Source of the DNA: Phenylobacterium sp. RIFCSPHIGHO2_01_FULL_69_31
GTDB lineage: Bacteria > Pseudomonadota > Alphaproteobacteria > Caulobacterales > Caulobacteraceae
Direction: 5' to 3'
NCBI RefSeq assembly: GCF_001824475.1
Contig: NZ_MHXN01000045.1
Location: 1 to 64,000, forward strand
Length of the DNA stretch: 64,000 nucleotides
Part shown: piece after piece, positions 42,340 to 51,235 of the stretch
Numbering within the stretch: position 1 is the first letter of the stretch
How the letters are laid out: each line of letters starts with the position of its first letter
Notes under the pieces: model-generated
Seen by the model: only the letters and a program-made list of their open reading frames with translations
Databases searched by the model: none
Told to the model about the DNA's origin: nothing
Made by a program: the position numbers and the translations under genes

Positions 42340-43764
42340 GTGAGGAAGGGGACTAAAATATTCTTGACTTCGAGCGTTGTCGCCCAAGCGTCTGCTCTAG
42401 TACGATATGTCATACTCGCTCGCTTGCTCGGACCTCAAGAACTTGGCCTCGCCGCCATGCTGATTCTTACCGCACAGTTCTTCGACACGATTAGCGACAC
42501 GGGAAGTGATCGCTTCATCGTCCAAGATCCCGACGGAGCCTCGCCAAAGGTGCTTGGCTTGGTTCACCTCGTGCTTGCGGGTCGCGGCATGCTCATCGCG
42601 CTTGCCCTCGTCCTGACGTCCGGCTTAGCCGCCACAATTTACAAGTCACCCGAACTCCAGCCGTCGCTATGGGCGCTCGCGCTAGCGCCGCTGATCGCCG
42701 GCTTCAGTCACCTCGATGTGAGGAGCGCTCAGCGAGAGGAGGATTTCCGACCGGAGAGCATTGCGACGATCATAGCCGAGCTGGTCAGTTCAATCGGAAC
42801 GGCGGTGGCTGCGTTCGTAACGCGCGACCACACGGCAATCATCTACGGCCTTGTGCTTCGTGCGGCGACTTGGGTCGCCGTCAGCCATCTCGCCGCGCGC
42901 ACCCCTTACCGGTGGGCCTACTCCCGCGAGAACGCCACGCGCTTCTCCCACTTCGCCGCTCCGCTCTTCCTCAACGGACTGCTTCTGTACTTTGGGTCTC
43001 AAGGCGACCGGCTCATTGTGGGAAGCGGTCTCGGCCCAGAAGCGTTGGGTCACTACAGCGCCATCCTACTGCTCGCCTACTACCCCGCCAGCATGGTTTC
43101 GCGGTTCGTCGGCGGGCTTCATATGCCGTTGCTGGCATCCGCTAGAGCCGATCCCGCCCGTTTTGACCGAGAGGAGCAAAAGCTCGCAGGTCGGACGGTG
43201 CTGATCTCACTGGCTATGGTGGCCGGCTTCAGCCTGTTCGGACCGATCTTCACGCCCTTGCTCTATGGAAAAGATTTCAGCCAGCCTCTGCAAATCTTCG
43301 CCATGCTCGCCATCCTGCAGGCGGGGCGCCTGCTTCGCGTGTGGCCGACGACAGCGGCCGTCAGCCTGGGCAAGAGCTCGATCGTCTTGCTCCACAACCT
43401 CGCCCGCATTTCTGCGCTTCCCGTCGCCTTGTTGCTTAACCACTATGTTCCGTCACTCGAATCCATCATTTGCGGGTTCATCTTCGGTGAGATTGCGGCG
43501 GTTCTCGTCGCCCTCGCCCTGCTCAGCCGCGACGCGCCTATATCGATCAAGCGAGATCTGATGCGTGTCGGCTTATGCGGCGCGGGCTGCCTCGTCGTGC
43601 TAGGGTGGTCTTGGGCCCTGCAACGCCACTGGCTGGCGCTCACACCGGGATTGGCACTCGCCACCGTAGCCACCGCTTTTGCGATCTGGCGGCATGAGGC
43701 CCGGGTGATTGGCGACAGCATCAGATTGCTGAAGGCCAAAACCTCAGCTCTCTATCGACGCTGA
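42340..43764 (+). CDS. Wzx-type oligosaccharide flippase
   Basis: The 474-residue product has about 12-14 membrane spans and the MOP-family start (GTKIFLTSSVVAQASALVRYVILARLLGPQELGLA), typical of Wzx/RfbX flippases that turn lipid-linked repeat units from the cytoplasm to the periplasmic face. The GTG at 42340 is 13 bases after the beta-helix gene, with AGG about nine bases upstream. Its end is four bases from the convergent glycosyltransferase. Confidence 0.9.
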   Translation: MRKGTKIFLTSSVVAQASALVRYVILARLLGPQELGLAAMLILTAQFFDTISDTGSDRFIVQDPDGASPKVLGLVHLVLAGRGMLIALALVLTSGLAATIYKSPELQPSLWALALAPLIAGFSHLDVRSAQREEDFRPESIATIIAELVSSIGTAVAAFVTRDHTAIIYGLVLRAATWVAVSHLAARTPYRWAYSRENATRFSHFAAPLFLNGLLLYFGSQGDRLIVGSGLGPEALGHYSAILLLAYYPASMVSRFVGGLHMPLLASARADPARFDREEQKLAGRTVLISLAMVAGFSLFGPIFTPLLYGKDFSQPLQIFAMLAILQAGRLLRVWPTTAAVSLGKSSIVLLHNLARISALPVALLLNHYVPSLESIICGFIFGEIAAVLVALALLSRDAPISIKRDLMRVGLCGAGCLVVLGWSWALQRHWLALTPGLALATVATAFAIWRHEARVIGDSIRLLKAKTSALYRR

Positions 43765-43768
43765 GATG

Positions 43769-44707
43769 CTATGCCGACTGCGGATGATCGGTGCAGATCC
43801 ATTGGGGAGGACCCCGGCGATTGGCCAGTCCTGCGGTCCAGCCGGCTAGCGCGTATCCCACCTGCCGCCAAGCGCGGCGTCTCGCGAAGCGTGCGAAGAT
43901 CACTAATAGCGCAGTGACGGCGACGACCGGCAGCAACAAAGCATGTGCATCCCTTGTCACGAGTAGGCGGTTCCGTTCGTTCATGTACACCGGCATCCGC
44001 GGCATCTCGCGAAAAGCCCTGCCAGAACCCGTCGTCGTGCCCGCTTCGTGGACAACCCGCGCGTCCGGCGCATAACCCAACCGCATTGCGCGCGCACGCC
44101 CCCGCAGGAACCATTCGACCTCTTCGCAGTAGAGAAAATAGTCCTCGCGCATAAAGCCGACCGCCTCAACGAACCGTCGGCTCACAAGCATGCAAGCGCC
44201 ATTGAGGTAGGACTGGCTTGCCTCGATTGCCTCAGCATCCACCGGCCGGCCGGCGTCCCCACCGTAGCCTATCGATACGGCTCGCCCCAGCGCCGCCTGC
44301 CATATGCCGCCATGGGATTGAACCCGGCCGCCAGGCAGTACGATCGTGCACCCGACGGCATCGCAATCGCCTGCGCGCAGGCGGCGAACACAGGCCTCCA
44401 TGGCCTCTGGTTCAATCTGGGTGTCGGGATTCAAGACCCACCACGCATCCGCGTCCAGCGCCGTTCGGATGGCCAGGTTCACCCCGCCCGCGTAGCCGAG
44501 GTTGGATGGAGCCGCTACGACGCGCAATTGCTGCCCGCCGTCGAGAGCGTCGGGCAGAACTGATTTCAGCGCGGCAGCGGCGGCAGGCCCGCCGTTCTCG
44601 CAGATGACGATCTCATAGTCGACGTAGGTCGACCGCGCGATCGCGGCGACGCATTTGCGAACATCTTCGACGTTCCGGAAGCCAACGATGGCGATCGCCA
44701 CGTGCAC
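43769..44707 (-). CDS. GT2-family glycosyltransferase (rhamnosyltransferase-like)
   Basis: The 312-residue product has a GT2 core: AIAIVGFRNVEDVRKCVAAI, DYEIVICENGG, NLGYAGGVNLAIR, the DxD-like WWVLNPDTQIEPEAM, and SYLNGACMLVSRRFVEAVGFM, EEVEWFLRGR, the WbbL/rhamnosyltransferase style. One or two C-terminal membrane spans (LLPVVAVTALLVIFARFA) may anchor it. GTG at 44707 follows GGGGGAG. It is last in the operon with the exosortase and the export genes. dTDP-rhamnose could come from rfbAB, though rfbC and rfbD are not in the window. Confidence 0.86.
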   Translation of the reverse strand: MHVAIAIVGFRNVEDVRKCVAAIARSTYVDYEIVICENGGPAAAAALKSVLPDALDGGQQLRVVAAPSNLGYAGGVNLAIRTALDADAWWVLNPDTQIEPEAMEACVRRLRAGDCDAVGCTIVLPGGRVQSHGGIWQAALGRAVSIGYGGDAGRPVDAEAIEASQSYLNGACMLVSRRFVEAVGFMREDYFLYCEEVEWFLRGRARAMRLGYAPDARVVHEAGTTTGSGRAFREMPRMPVYMNERNRLLVTRDAHALLLPVVAVTALLVIFARFARRRAWRQVGYALAGWTAGLANRRGPPQWICTDHPQSA

Positions 44708-44768
44708 GCGTAGGAACTCCCCCTGCGCCCAGTGGCGCCTAGACGCACCAAAGTGAGGCTGGCAGAAC

Positions 44769-45458
44769 CTATGCCATCCGCCGCGACAGATCGGTGCCAA
44801 TCAACGCAGCTCGGCGCTCCGCGGGAATTGCCTGGAGTAACGCAGGCACGAACCGCCCAAGCACCTCGAACGACGCCCTTGGGTCGCCGACCACCGAGAA
44901 CCGGGCAAGAATTCCATCCGCCACGTAACCTTCCATCGCGTTCTGCAGGCGCGCCGTACGCTGTTCCCCCCCACCCTGCGGCAGTCGTTCCCCCAGCCGG
45001 GTCCAGTAGAGGATATTCTCCACGCGATCTTCCAGCGTCGCCGTCACCTGCCGGCTGGGCAGCACGGCCGTTCCTCCAATCGGAAGATCGAGAGGCTTAG
45101 TCATCTGCAAGGTAAAGCCGACGGCGGGATAGCAGCTTTCGGGACGATGCAACTGCAGCAGATCGCTCTGAGTATCGCCGTAGGCCAGTAGGGCGAACGC
45201 CGTGGTCCCCGTCTCCTCGTCCAGATAGGCCCGAGACACCAACTCACTGTAGAGACTGTTCGCAAGGCGGCCAGCCTGCTCGGGCGAGACGAGATCCGAG
45301 GCAGCGTGGGCGGTCCAGTTTCCGAACGTGGTTGGCACCGCCTCCTCGATCGTCCCCTTCTTCAGGAGAACAAGATGGCGGCGTGGACGAAGCGCCTCCG
45401 AAGCTGCGAGCGCGGCCACGCCCAGGCCGCCCATCAAGGCAAGGCGACGGTCGATCAT
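44769..45458 (-). CDS. epsI: EpsI exosortase-associated protein
   Basis: The 229-residue product matches EpsI, which is often encoded beside or fused to exosortases in exopolysaccharide loci: a membrane-anchor start (MGGLGVAALAAS), the mature-domain segment FGNWTAH, LLAYGDTQSDLLQLHRPESCYPAVGF with conserved Cys and His, and VENILYWTRLG. Its function is unknown but it is tied to exosortase systems and polymer length or export. It overlaps the exosortase by four bases, so the two are co-translated. Confidence 0.9.
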   Translation of the reverse strand: MIDRRLALMGGLGVAALAASEALRPRRHLVLLKKGTIEEAVPTTFGNWTAHAASDLVSPEQAGRLANSLYSELVSRAYLDEETGTTAFALLAYGDTQSDLLQLHRPESCYPAVGFTLQMTKPLDLPIGGTAVLPSRQVTATLEDRVENILYWTRLGERLPQGGGEQRTARLQNAMEGYVADGILARFSVVGDPRASFEVLGRFVPALLQAIPAERRAALIGTDLSRRMA

Positions 45459-46333
45459 ATAACGGCTTCCGAGCTAGGGCGCATGAAGCGAGACGCAACA
45501 CTGTCGATCAGGAACATAAGCAAAAGCGACAAGGCGAAAAGGAAGAGTCCGGCCGTCACATGCAAGAAGCCCTGACCAACAGCGTCTCCGAAGAAATATG
45601 TCAACAGAATCAGCGTCACGATACGGATAACGTTGGCTAGAACGGCGATTGGGATGATCAGACAGACTAGGAACAAGGAGTAGCGCCAACTCGCATTGCG
45701 CAGCAGATATATGTAGAACAGCGTAATTGCGATGAGCCCAACCAGCGAATTCAGGCCCGAACAGGCATCCTCGACAAGCAGCTGATACGGCCCGACTGTC
45801 ATGGTCACGCCTTCCTGCACAAGCGGTATGCCGAAAGGCATCACGACCGCCGCCGAGAGCGACGAAACGAGCAGTTTCAGAGGCGCAGTGAACTCATCAA
45901 GCATCCACCCCGGTATCGGCAGGAGGAGCGATAGGTAGAAGATCGGGAACCAGTTGCGGAGCATGGCCGGCAACCCAAAACGGTCGTAGAGCAGCGCAAG
46001 CCCGAAAACGTAGAGACCACCCGCCTCAAGGCTCAGAAGATCGTACGCCCGACCGAATATGTAGATCGCCAAACCCGCTACTGCGCCGAGCAGACCTACC
46101 GCTTGCTGACCTCGCCCCCCCTGCTCCGACATCGCCGGCATCTGGCGCCAGAGCAGCCAAGCTCCCGTAGCGAGCACGATGGGGCCGTGAGCGCCGAACT
46201 CCTGCGACCACACCTGGGTCCCGAGGCGATAGAACGTGGGCCCAGCTACGAGCGCGAGCGGCGCCAACAGCAGGATCAGCCCCAAGCCCCGCGGCCGATC
46301 TGTCTTGCCCGCCGCGTTCTCTAGCGTCGCCAT
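45455..46333 (-). CDS. xrtV: Exosortase, probably the XrtV type
   Basis: The 292-residue product has about eight membrane spans and the exosortase active-site triad: Cys191 in VEDACSGLNSL, Arg237 in VLANVIRIVTL and His258 in GQGFLHVTAG. Exosortases cleave PEP-CTERM signals at the membrane, acting as sortase analogues. The XrtV call rests on co-occurrence with PEPxxWA-CTERM proteins and an XrtV accessory-like gene, so it is an inference. ATG at 46333 has GGGAG upstream. It lies in an operon with the export protein before it and EpsI after it, coupling polymer export to protein sorting. Confidence 0.9.
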   Translation of the reverse strand: MATLENAAGKTDRPRGLGLILLLAPLALVAGPTFYRLGTQVWSQEFGAHGPIVLATGAWLLWRQMPAMSEQGGRGQQAVGLLGAVAGLAIYIFGRAYDLLSLEAGGLYVFGLALLYDRFGLPAMLRNWFPIFYLSLLLPIPGWMLDEFTAPLKLLVSSLSAAVVMPFGIPLVQEGVTMTVGPYQLLVEDACSGLNSLVGLIAITLFYIYLLRNASWRYSLFLVCLIIPIAVLANVIRIVTLILLTYFFGDAVGQGFLHVTAGLFLFALSLLLMFLIDSVASRFMRPSSEAVI

Positions 46334-46439
46334 CGTAACTCCCACAAATCGGTCGAGACAGCGATCACGACGCGGACCCACGTCCCTGCAACTATCATGC
46401 CGGCCGAAAGGGCCCGCGCCAATGGCCGCTCAGCCTTCC

Positions 46440-46460
46440 GCGGCTGTCTAGAACAGCCGC
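46440..46460 (-). other. Stem-loop across the end of the export gene
   Basis: GCGGCTGT and ACAGCCGC make an 8-bp stem whose loop holds the export gene's TAG stop codon. There is no T run. It may pause or lower transcription into the exosortase, about 110 bases on, or protect the upstream mRNA. Confidence 0.4.
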
Positions 46461-47308
46461 TCTCCGACGACGAGGACATCGCCGGGTTCAATCTTGTCAT
46501 CAAGCTTCACTTTGACCTTCTTGCCTCCACGCGTGGTCGCGACCTTCTTGTCGGACCCAGTCTCCTGCAGACCGCCGCTCTTCGCGATCGCCATACGCAG
46601 CGTGAGGTCGGACTTCAGCGGGTACTCGCCTGGCGAGTTCACCTTGCCGTAGATGAAATAGGTCGGAGCTGGGGGGCTGAAGATCTTGTCCCCCGCCGAG
46701 ACATAGGGATCCTTCTCTGCGCGACCGCTGGAAATGTCCTGAAGGGGGAGACGCTTTTCCTCCCCGTTCGCGGAGATCACGGTGATGTAATCAGCCGCCG
46801 TCTCGCGGACGCCGCCGACGCGCGCGAGAATCTCTGACATTCGATAGGGTCGGTTCATGGGGATCAGCCCAGGATTGCCGACCGCCCCCAACACCGTCAC
46901 GTAGCGACTTGCGTAACCGGAAACCTCGACGGCGACGACAGGATCCGGAAAGAATCCTCCGGTTTGAAGCGCTTTGCGAATGGTCTCCGAAAGCTCAGCG
47001 GTGGTGCGTTCCGCCGCCTGGATCTTCCCGATCAACGGCAACTGGATCGTGCCATCGGCCTGCACTCGCGCGCGACCACCAAAGTCGGAACGGCCAACCA
47101 AGCTGACATCGACCACATCATCGCGCCCCAGCACGTAGGCGGACGAGGCGGAATCGCCGATCCCAGCGGCCGCTGGCGGCGGTGTGTTGGCGGTCGGCAC
47201 ATTGGTCGACGGTTGCGAAGCACCTGGTGACTGTTGCGCATAGGCGGCCGAACCCAGGCTCAACGTCACGGCCGCAATCATTGTGAGACAGAAGGAGTGC
47301 ATGGTCAT
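46448..47308 (-). CDS. Polysaccharide export outer-membrane protein (Wza/GumB family)
   Basis: The 286-residue product has a signal peptide (cleavage near AYA-Q), a Pro/Ala-rich linker, then the Poly_export domain (AYVLGRDDVVDVSLVG, ARVQADGTIQLPLIGKI) and two SLBB domains (RYVTVLGAVGNPGLIPMNRP, YFIYGKVNSPGEYPLKSDLT). It forms the outer-membrane or periplasmic conduit for the polymer. It lacks an obvious lipobox Cys after the signal, unlike E. coli Wza. Next to the beta-barrel protein upstream and the exosortase downstream. Confidence 0.92.
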   Translation of the reverse strand: MTMHSFCLTMIAAVTLSLGSAAYAQQSPGASQPSTNVPTANTPPPAAAGIGDSASSAYVLGRDDVVDVSLVGRSDFGGRARVQADGTIQLPLIGKIQAAERTTAELSETIRKALQTGGFFPDPVVAVEVSGYASRYVTVLGAVGNPGLIPMNRPYRMSEILARVGGVRETAADYITVISANGEEKRLPLQDISSGRAEKDPYVSAGDKIFSPPAPTYFIYGKVNSPGEYPLKSDLTLRMAIAKSGGLQETGSDKKVATTRGGKKVKVKLDDKIEPGDVLVVGERLF

Positions 47309-47323
47309 GGCGGTTGTTCGATC

Positions 47324-48544
47324 CTAGAAGGAGACTTCGGCGGTAAGGCCAACTCGCGTCCCATTGTAGTTGAAGTCTTGCAGATTGGTTTTACGTTCCT
47401 GCCTGCGGACGTCGAGCGATAGCGAGAGCCGCTCGCTCTGCTTGTACGACAGGGATGCGTAAGTGGCGTTGACCCGCGACTTGGTGACGACAAGCGCCGC
47501 TACGGCGGTATCGGCATTGGACTTGAGATCACCGATTGAGTGGCCGACCGACGCCTCGTACCGCGAACCGATCTTGTAACGTCCTTCCACCTCTCCGTTA
47601 GTTGAGATGTCGAAGAGCTTTCCCGGGCGGCTCGAGGGCACGATCGCGCGATCGGCGCTCGCCAACAGCGTTATGCGCCCCCCCACCCGATATGTAATCT
47701 CGCCGCTGTAGCTAGTGCTCTTGAACTTCTGCCGTACGCCCGGCGGCGAGAACTCCCGCTTGACGGTCGTTTGGCCCGCGCCCGCCGCAACTTCCAGTCG
47801 CGAACCGAACTTGCGTTGAACGTTCACACCGAACGTCTGCGTGATGAAGCCGTCGCCAACAGGGCGGCCCGGGATGATGCGATTGGGAAACTCGTTGCCT
47901 GAATAGTTATACACAAACCCTAAAGTCCCGAGGGTCGGATTTGCGTACTGAACACCCAACATCAGGGTTTCCGACGTCGAGTCCGAAGTCTTGGTAAGAG
48001 GAGCAGAGTTCTTTGTTTCCTGGCGCTGCACTAGCCCAGTTAAACCGACACCACTCGGGCGTCCGCAGGTCACACCGATGCCAACGCCTGTGGAGCGCAT
48101 GAGATTTTTCGTTGAAACCGAGTCGAGGTCCACAAGGTCGCTCTGGCGCGCCCGGTGGTTTCCGAAGGCTGTCTGCTGGCACATGCCGAACACAGCCATG
48201 CCCCCGCCGGCAATATCGTAATTCTGGCGATCCAACTGCTTGTTCCGCCGGTGAAAATCATAGCCGAGAGAACCATTTAGGAAGAGCACCTGCTGCCCAA
48301 GCGGCTGAACGATCGAGGCCGTCGCGCTGGGGGTGACGACCACTTCCTCGGGCTCGATTCCACGGGCGGTGGCCAGGGCGGCGCTGCCGCGCGCAAAATT
48401 ATCGTCATAGACAACGCCTACGCGCCCGCCGAAGTCCAGCTTCCTTTCGGGGGTAACGGCCGGAACCTTGGGCGTCTGAGCTGAAGCGTCGACGTACGCG
48501 TTCGCACTCAGGAGAGCCCCAAGGGCAAGCGTCCTCAGTCGCAT
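47324..48544 (-). CDS. Outer-membrane beta-barrel protein of the polysaccharide locus
   Basis: The 406-residue product has a signal peptide (cleavage near ASA-Q) and alternating beta strands: LDFGGRVGVVYDDNFARGS, FLNGSLGYDFHRRN, LGFVYNYSGNEF, and a C-terminal VGLTAEVSF with the final Phe of barrel proteins. It resembles the uncharacterised outer-membrane beta-barrel proteins found beside poly-export genes in exosortase-linked loci, probably the secretion pore. It is 15 bases upstream of the export gene. ATG at 48544 has GGAG. Confidence 0.8.
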   Translation of the reverse strand: MRLRTLALGALLSANAYVDASAQTPKVPAVTPERKLDFGGRVGVVYDDNFARGSAALATARGIEPEEVVVTPSATASIVQPLGQQVLFLNGSLGYDFHRRNKQLDRQNYDIAGGGMAVFGMCQQTAFGNHRARQSDLVDLDSVSTKNLMRSTGVGIGVTCGRPSGVGLTGLVQRQETKNSAPLTKTSDSTSETLMLGVQYANPTLGTLGFVYNYSGNEFPNRIIPGRPVGDGFITQTFGVNVQRKFGSRLEVAAGAGQTTVKREFSPPGVRQKFKSTSYSGEITYRVGGRITLLASADRAIVPSSRPGKLFDISTNGEVEGRYKIGSRYEASVGHSIGDLKSNADTAVAALVVTKSRVNATYASLSYKQSERLSLSLDVRRQERKTNLQDFNYNGTRVGLTAEVSF

Positions 48545-48644
48545 GTCATCACTCCAAACTCAGGAAGGTCTTCTGCCCGCAGCTGCTACCTAGCAGCTAA
48601 GAAGAAAACTTGTACAGTCAGCCACCTAACTTCTCCGGATCGAG

Positions 48645-49877
48645 CTATAGGCTGCTTCTGCGGCCCTGAAGGGTTCTTCGCAACGTTCCTACCAAGTTGC
48701 GCAACGCCTCAGCCGGCCGCGCCGCGCGAGCTGCAGCTGCGACCTTGAGACCTTTCATCTTCGGGCGAGGCTGCAGCGCCAGCGGCAACGCCGCCGTGCG
48801 CGCAAGCACCAAGCGCTTTCGGCGAGCTTGGGCCGGCTGCATCTTTTCGATTTCTCCCACGGCCAAAGCCTCGGCGGAAACCGCGACCGCCGCGACTGCG
48901 GACGCTAGAAGCCGCTCTCCTACGCTCGTGCGCGCCATGATCAGGCTTCGGCCTTCCTGTTCCTCAAAACTGGGGTAGCCCTCTTCGTCACCGTACCAAG
49001 CATCCGCACACGCAATGTCCGCGACACCTCCGACGGCATCCGGACATATCTTGCAGCGGAACTGCACCTCCTTCGACAGGTACTTGCCCCAGCTTTCGGC
49101 GTAGGACATCTCACGAGTGTCGCCGGCCGCCGTCTCGGCCGCGCAGTTGCCTGGCCAGCCACGACCGCGGAACCGGAAGGTAGTGACGGACTCAGGCTCC
49201 AAACCCATGGCGGTAATAATCCGCCCCACGCCCTTATGACTCGGGATCCCACCGCAATAGAACGATAGGATCAACGGGATATGCTCCGCAACACGCGGGT
49301 CGATGGACGCCAGCCGCCGGATGGCGGATGCGTCGCACGGCTTGCCGACAAACGCGGCCTGCCCCCCCTCGGAAAGGACCGTGGCTATATCCGCCAGTGG
49401 CGACGATGCGGTGTAGCGGGAACCAGCGTGCGCTATGACCTCTGCCGCACTCCGGGATGTCACCATGGTGTTGCGGGTCGGCTCCATCGGATCAGCAGCA
49501 ACATGAATGACGCGATCAATCATGCCGGTCTGCAGCGCGTGGATAAGTAGCGCCGAGATTACGCCGCCGGAGGATCCTTCGAAGCGCGTCGCTGCGTCCG
49601 CAGCAGCACCCGTGTGGATACTGCGCCATGGCCCCCAGTAGGGGTGAACATTGGGCGCATCGCCCCAGGCAGCGACTACGGCGCCCGGACAAGATTCGGC
49701 TATAGCCCGCTCTGTTTCCCTATCGATAGGCCCACACAGCGCCGGGCGATTGTACCCGGACTCGACCGCCTCCATGCGGATGGAGGCGCCGGCAAGCGAG
49801 GCGCACAGCCCACAGCCGGCGCAAAGTTCGCCCCGCAGCACCCGCTCAACGGTGGGCGATGTTCTAAGAGGCGACAT
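48645..49877 (-). CDS. FrhB/coenzyme F420-type iron-sulfur oxidoreductase family protein
   Basis: The 410-residue product has an N-terminal CxxCxxC (Cys19, Cys22, Cys25 in LCAGCGLC), a following ESCPG, the flavin-binding style FEGSSGGVISALLIHALQ, VGKPCDASAIRRL, LSFYCGGIPS and a C-terminal RCKICPD. This is the FrhB/FdhB family. In polysaccharide loci these proteins recur beside polysaccharide pyruvyl transferases; the electron partner and reaction are unknown, though a redox step on a sugar is plausible. ATG at 49877 has GGAG. It is upstream of the outer-membrane barrel gene, 100 bases apart, on the same strand. Confidence 0.85.
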   Translation of the reverse strand: MSPLRTSPTVERVLRGELCAGCGLCASLAGASIRMEAVESGYNRPALCGPIDRETERAIAESCPGAVVAAWGDAPNVHPYWGPWRSIHTGAAADAATRFEGSSGGVISALLIHALQTGMIDRVIHVAADPMEPTRNTMVTSRSAAEVIAHAGSRYTASSPLADIATVLSEGGQAAFVGKPCDASAIRRLASIDPRVAEHIPLILSFYCGGIPSHKGVGRIITAMGLEPESVTTFRFRGRGWPGNCAAETAAGDTREMSYAESWGKYLSKEVQFRCKICPDAVGGVADIACADAWYGDEEGYPSFEEQEGRSLIMARTSVGERLLASAVAAVAVSAEALAVGEIEKMQPAQARRKRLVLARTAALPLALQPRPKMKGLKVAAAARAARPAEALRNLVGTLRRTLQGRRSSL

Positions 49878-50033
49878 ACGTCTCCGATCTATAGGCTGGC
49901 TCTGACGCTGCCCTCGCAGGACTCACCGCAGTCCGCAACAGCGCATATTCCTCAGCTAAGTACGATGGGGTTCACCAATCCTTTACGACGGCGCGACCGA
50001 TAGGTAAGGCCGATGAGAACTTGGTGATTGCCT

Positions 50034-51098
50034 ATGACAAGCGGCCCTTCTCGGAAGCTGGACGAGAATCTCGACGGTCGGCCAGCGCCTAGGGCCGGGC
50101 TACGAATCTGCCTCGCAGCATCGGGCGGCGGGCACGTGCGCCAGCTCCTGGATCTGCAGGCGATATGGTCTCGCTATGACCATTTTTTTGTGACCGAGGA
50201 TACGGCGCTTGGCCGGACGCTAAGTGGCAAGCATCGCACCTACTTCCTGCCGCACTACGCATGGGGACAGGCCAAGCTCGGAGCGCCCTTCAAGATGCTT
50301 GCCCGCGCTTGGTCGAGCTTCTTCAAGTCTCTTTCCATTATCGCGCGGGAGCGACCTGATCTAATCATCTCCACCGGAGCGGGCGCTGTGATCTTTCCCA
50401 TACTCTGGGGGCGCTTGTTCGGCGCACGCGCCGTGATCATAGAGTCCTTCGCGCGATTTGAGGCGCCTTCGCTATTTGGGCGGCTTGCGAGCCCGTTTGC
50501 GACCCACATGGTCGTGCAGTCTCCCAAGCTGGCGCCGTACTATCCTCGAGCGGAAGTCTTCGATCCGTTGCGCATGATGGACACTCCGGCGCCGCCCAAG
50601 AGTGAGCTCCTTTTCGCGACGGTCGGAGCCACACTCCCCTTTGATCGTCTGGTTGACACCGTCGCTGCGCTGAAATCGGAAGGCACGATCACCGAGCGTA
50701 TCGTGATGCAGACCGGGATTGGCGGCCACGCCCCGGACGGCATGGAAGTGTCAGAAACGCTTCCCTTTGACGATGTACAAGCGATCCTGCGCGACGCTCG
50801 GATCGTCGTCTGCCATGGCGGCACTGGATCGCTCATCACAGCGCTTCGGCAAGGTTGCCACGTAATCGCCATGCCGAGGTTGTCACGGTTGGGTGAGCAC
50901 TATGATGATCATCAGGCGGAAATCACGGAAGCGTTCCGTCAGCGCGGGTTGGTTCTGGTAGCAAATACCCCCGACGAGCTTCGCGCCGCGCTGGCGGAGG
51001 TCCGGACGCGGCAGCCGGTATTGGCGACCACCGATCCGCAAGCCCTGATTGCGTACTTGGAAGGGGTGATCGCCGACATCCCGGTCAGCGGCAGATAG
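50034..51098 (+). CDS. Fused Alg14-Alg13-like (PssD-PssE) UDP-sugar glycosyltransferase
   Basis: The 354-residue product joins two halves that are separate in many bacteria. The N-terminal half has the Alg14/PssD pattern (LRICLAASGGGHVRQLLDL, ERPDLIISTGAGAV), and the C-terminal half the Alg13/PssE pattern (LLFATVGATLPFDRLVD, VVCHGGTGSLITALRQGCHV, then HYDDHQAEI). Together they transfer a sugar from a UDP-donor to lipid-linked acceptor, with Alg14 anchoring. The ATG at 50034 is chosen; no strong Shine-Dalgarno is visible. It opens the plus-strand block of polymer assembly genes and is divergent from the FrhB-family gene. Confidence 0.88.
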   Translation: MTSGPSRKLDENLDGRPAPRAGLRICLAASGGGHVRQLLDLQAIWSRYDHFFVTEDTALGRTLSGKHRTYFLPHYAWGQAKLGAPFKMLARAWSSFFKSLSIIARERPDLIISTGAGAVIFPILWGRLFGARAVIIESFARFEAPSLFGRLASPFATHMVVQSPKLAPYYPRAEVFDPLRMMDTPAPPKSELLFATVGATLPFDRLVDTVAALKSEGTITERIVMQTGIGGHAPDGMEVSETLPFDDVQAILRDARIVVCHGGTGSLITALRQGCHVIAMPRLSRLGEHYDDHQAEITEAFRQRGLVLVANTPDELRAALAEVRTRQPVLATTDPQALIAYLEGVIADIPVSGR

Positions 51099-51235
51099 CC
51101 CATCAACGTCGGAGCGCCTTTGAGATCCATGACAGGCTTGTGGCGTAGATCGTTGGACCGAAGGTTGAATATTGAGGCAGTGGGTTCGAGGCCCCCGAGG
51201 TCCAATGCCCCTGCATCGCAGGGACGTACCGCCGT

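Noticed and set aside
51150..51210. tRNA-like GGTTCGAG sequence before the first co-polymerase
   Set aside because: The T-loop motif is present but the flanking bases cannot pair into a T-arm or acceptor stem.
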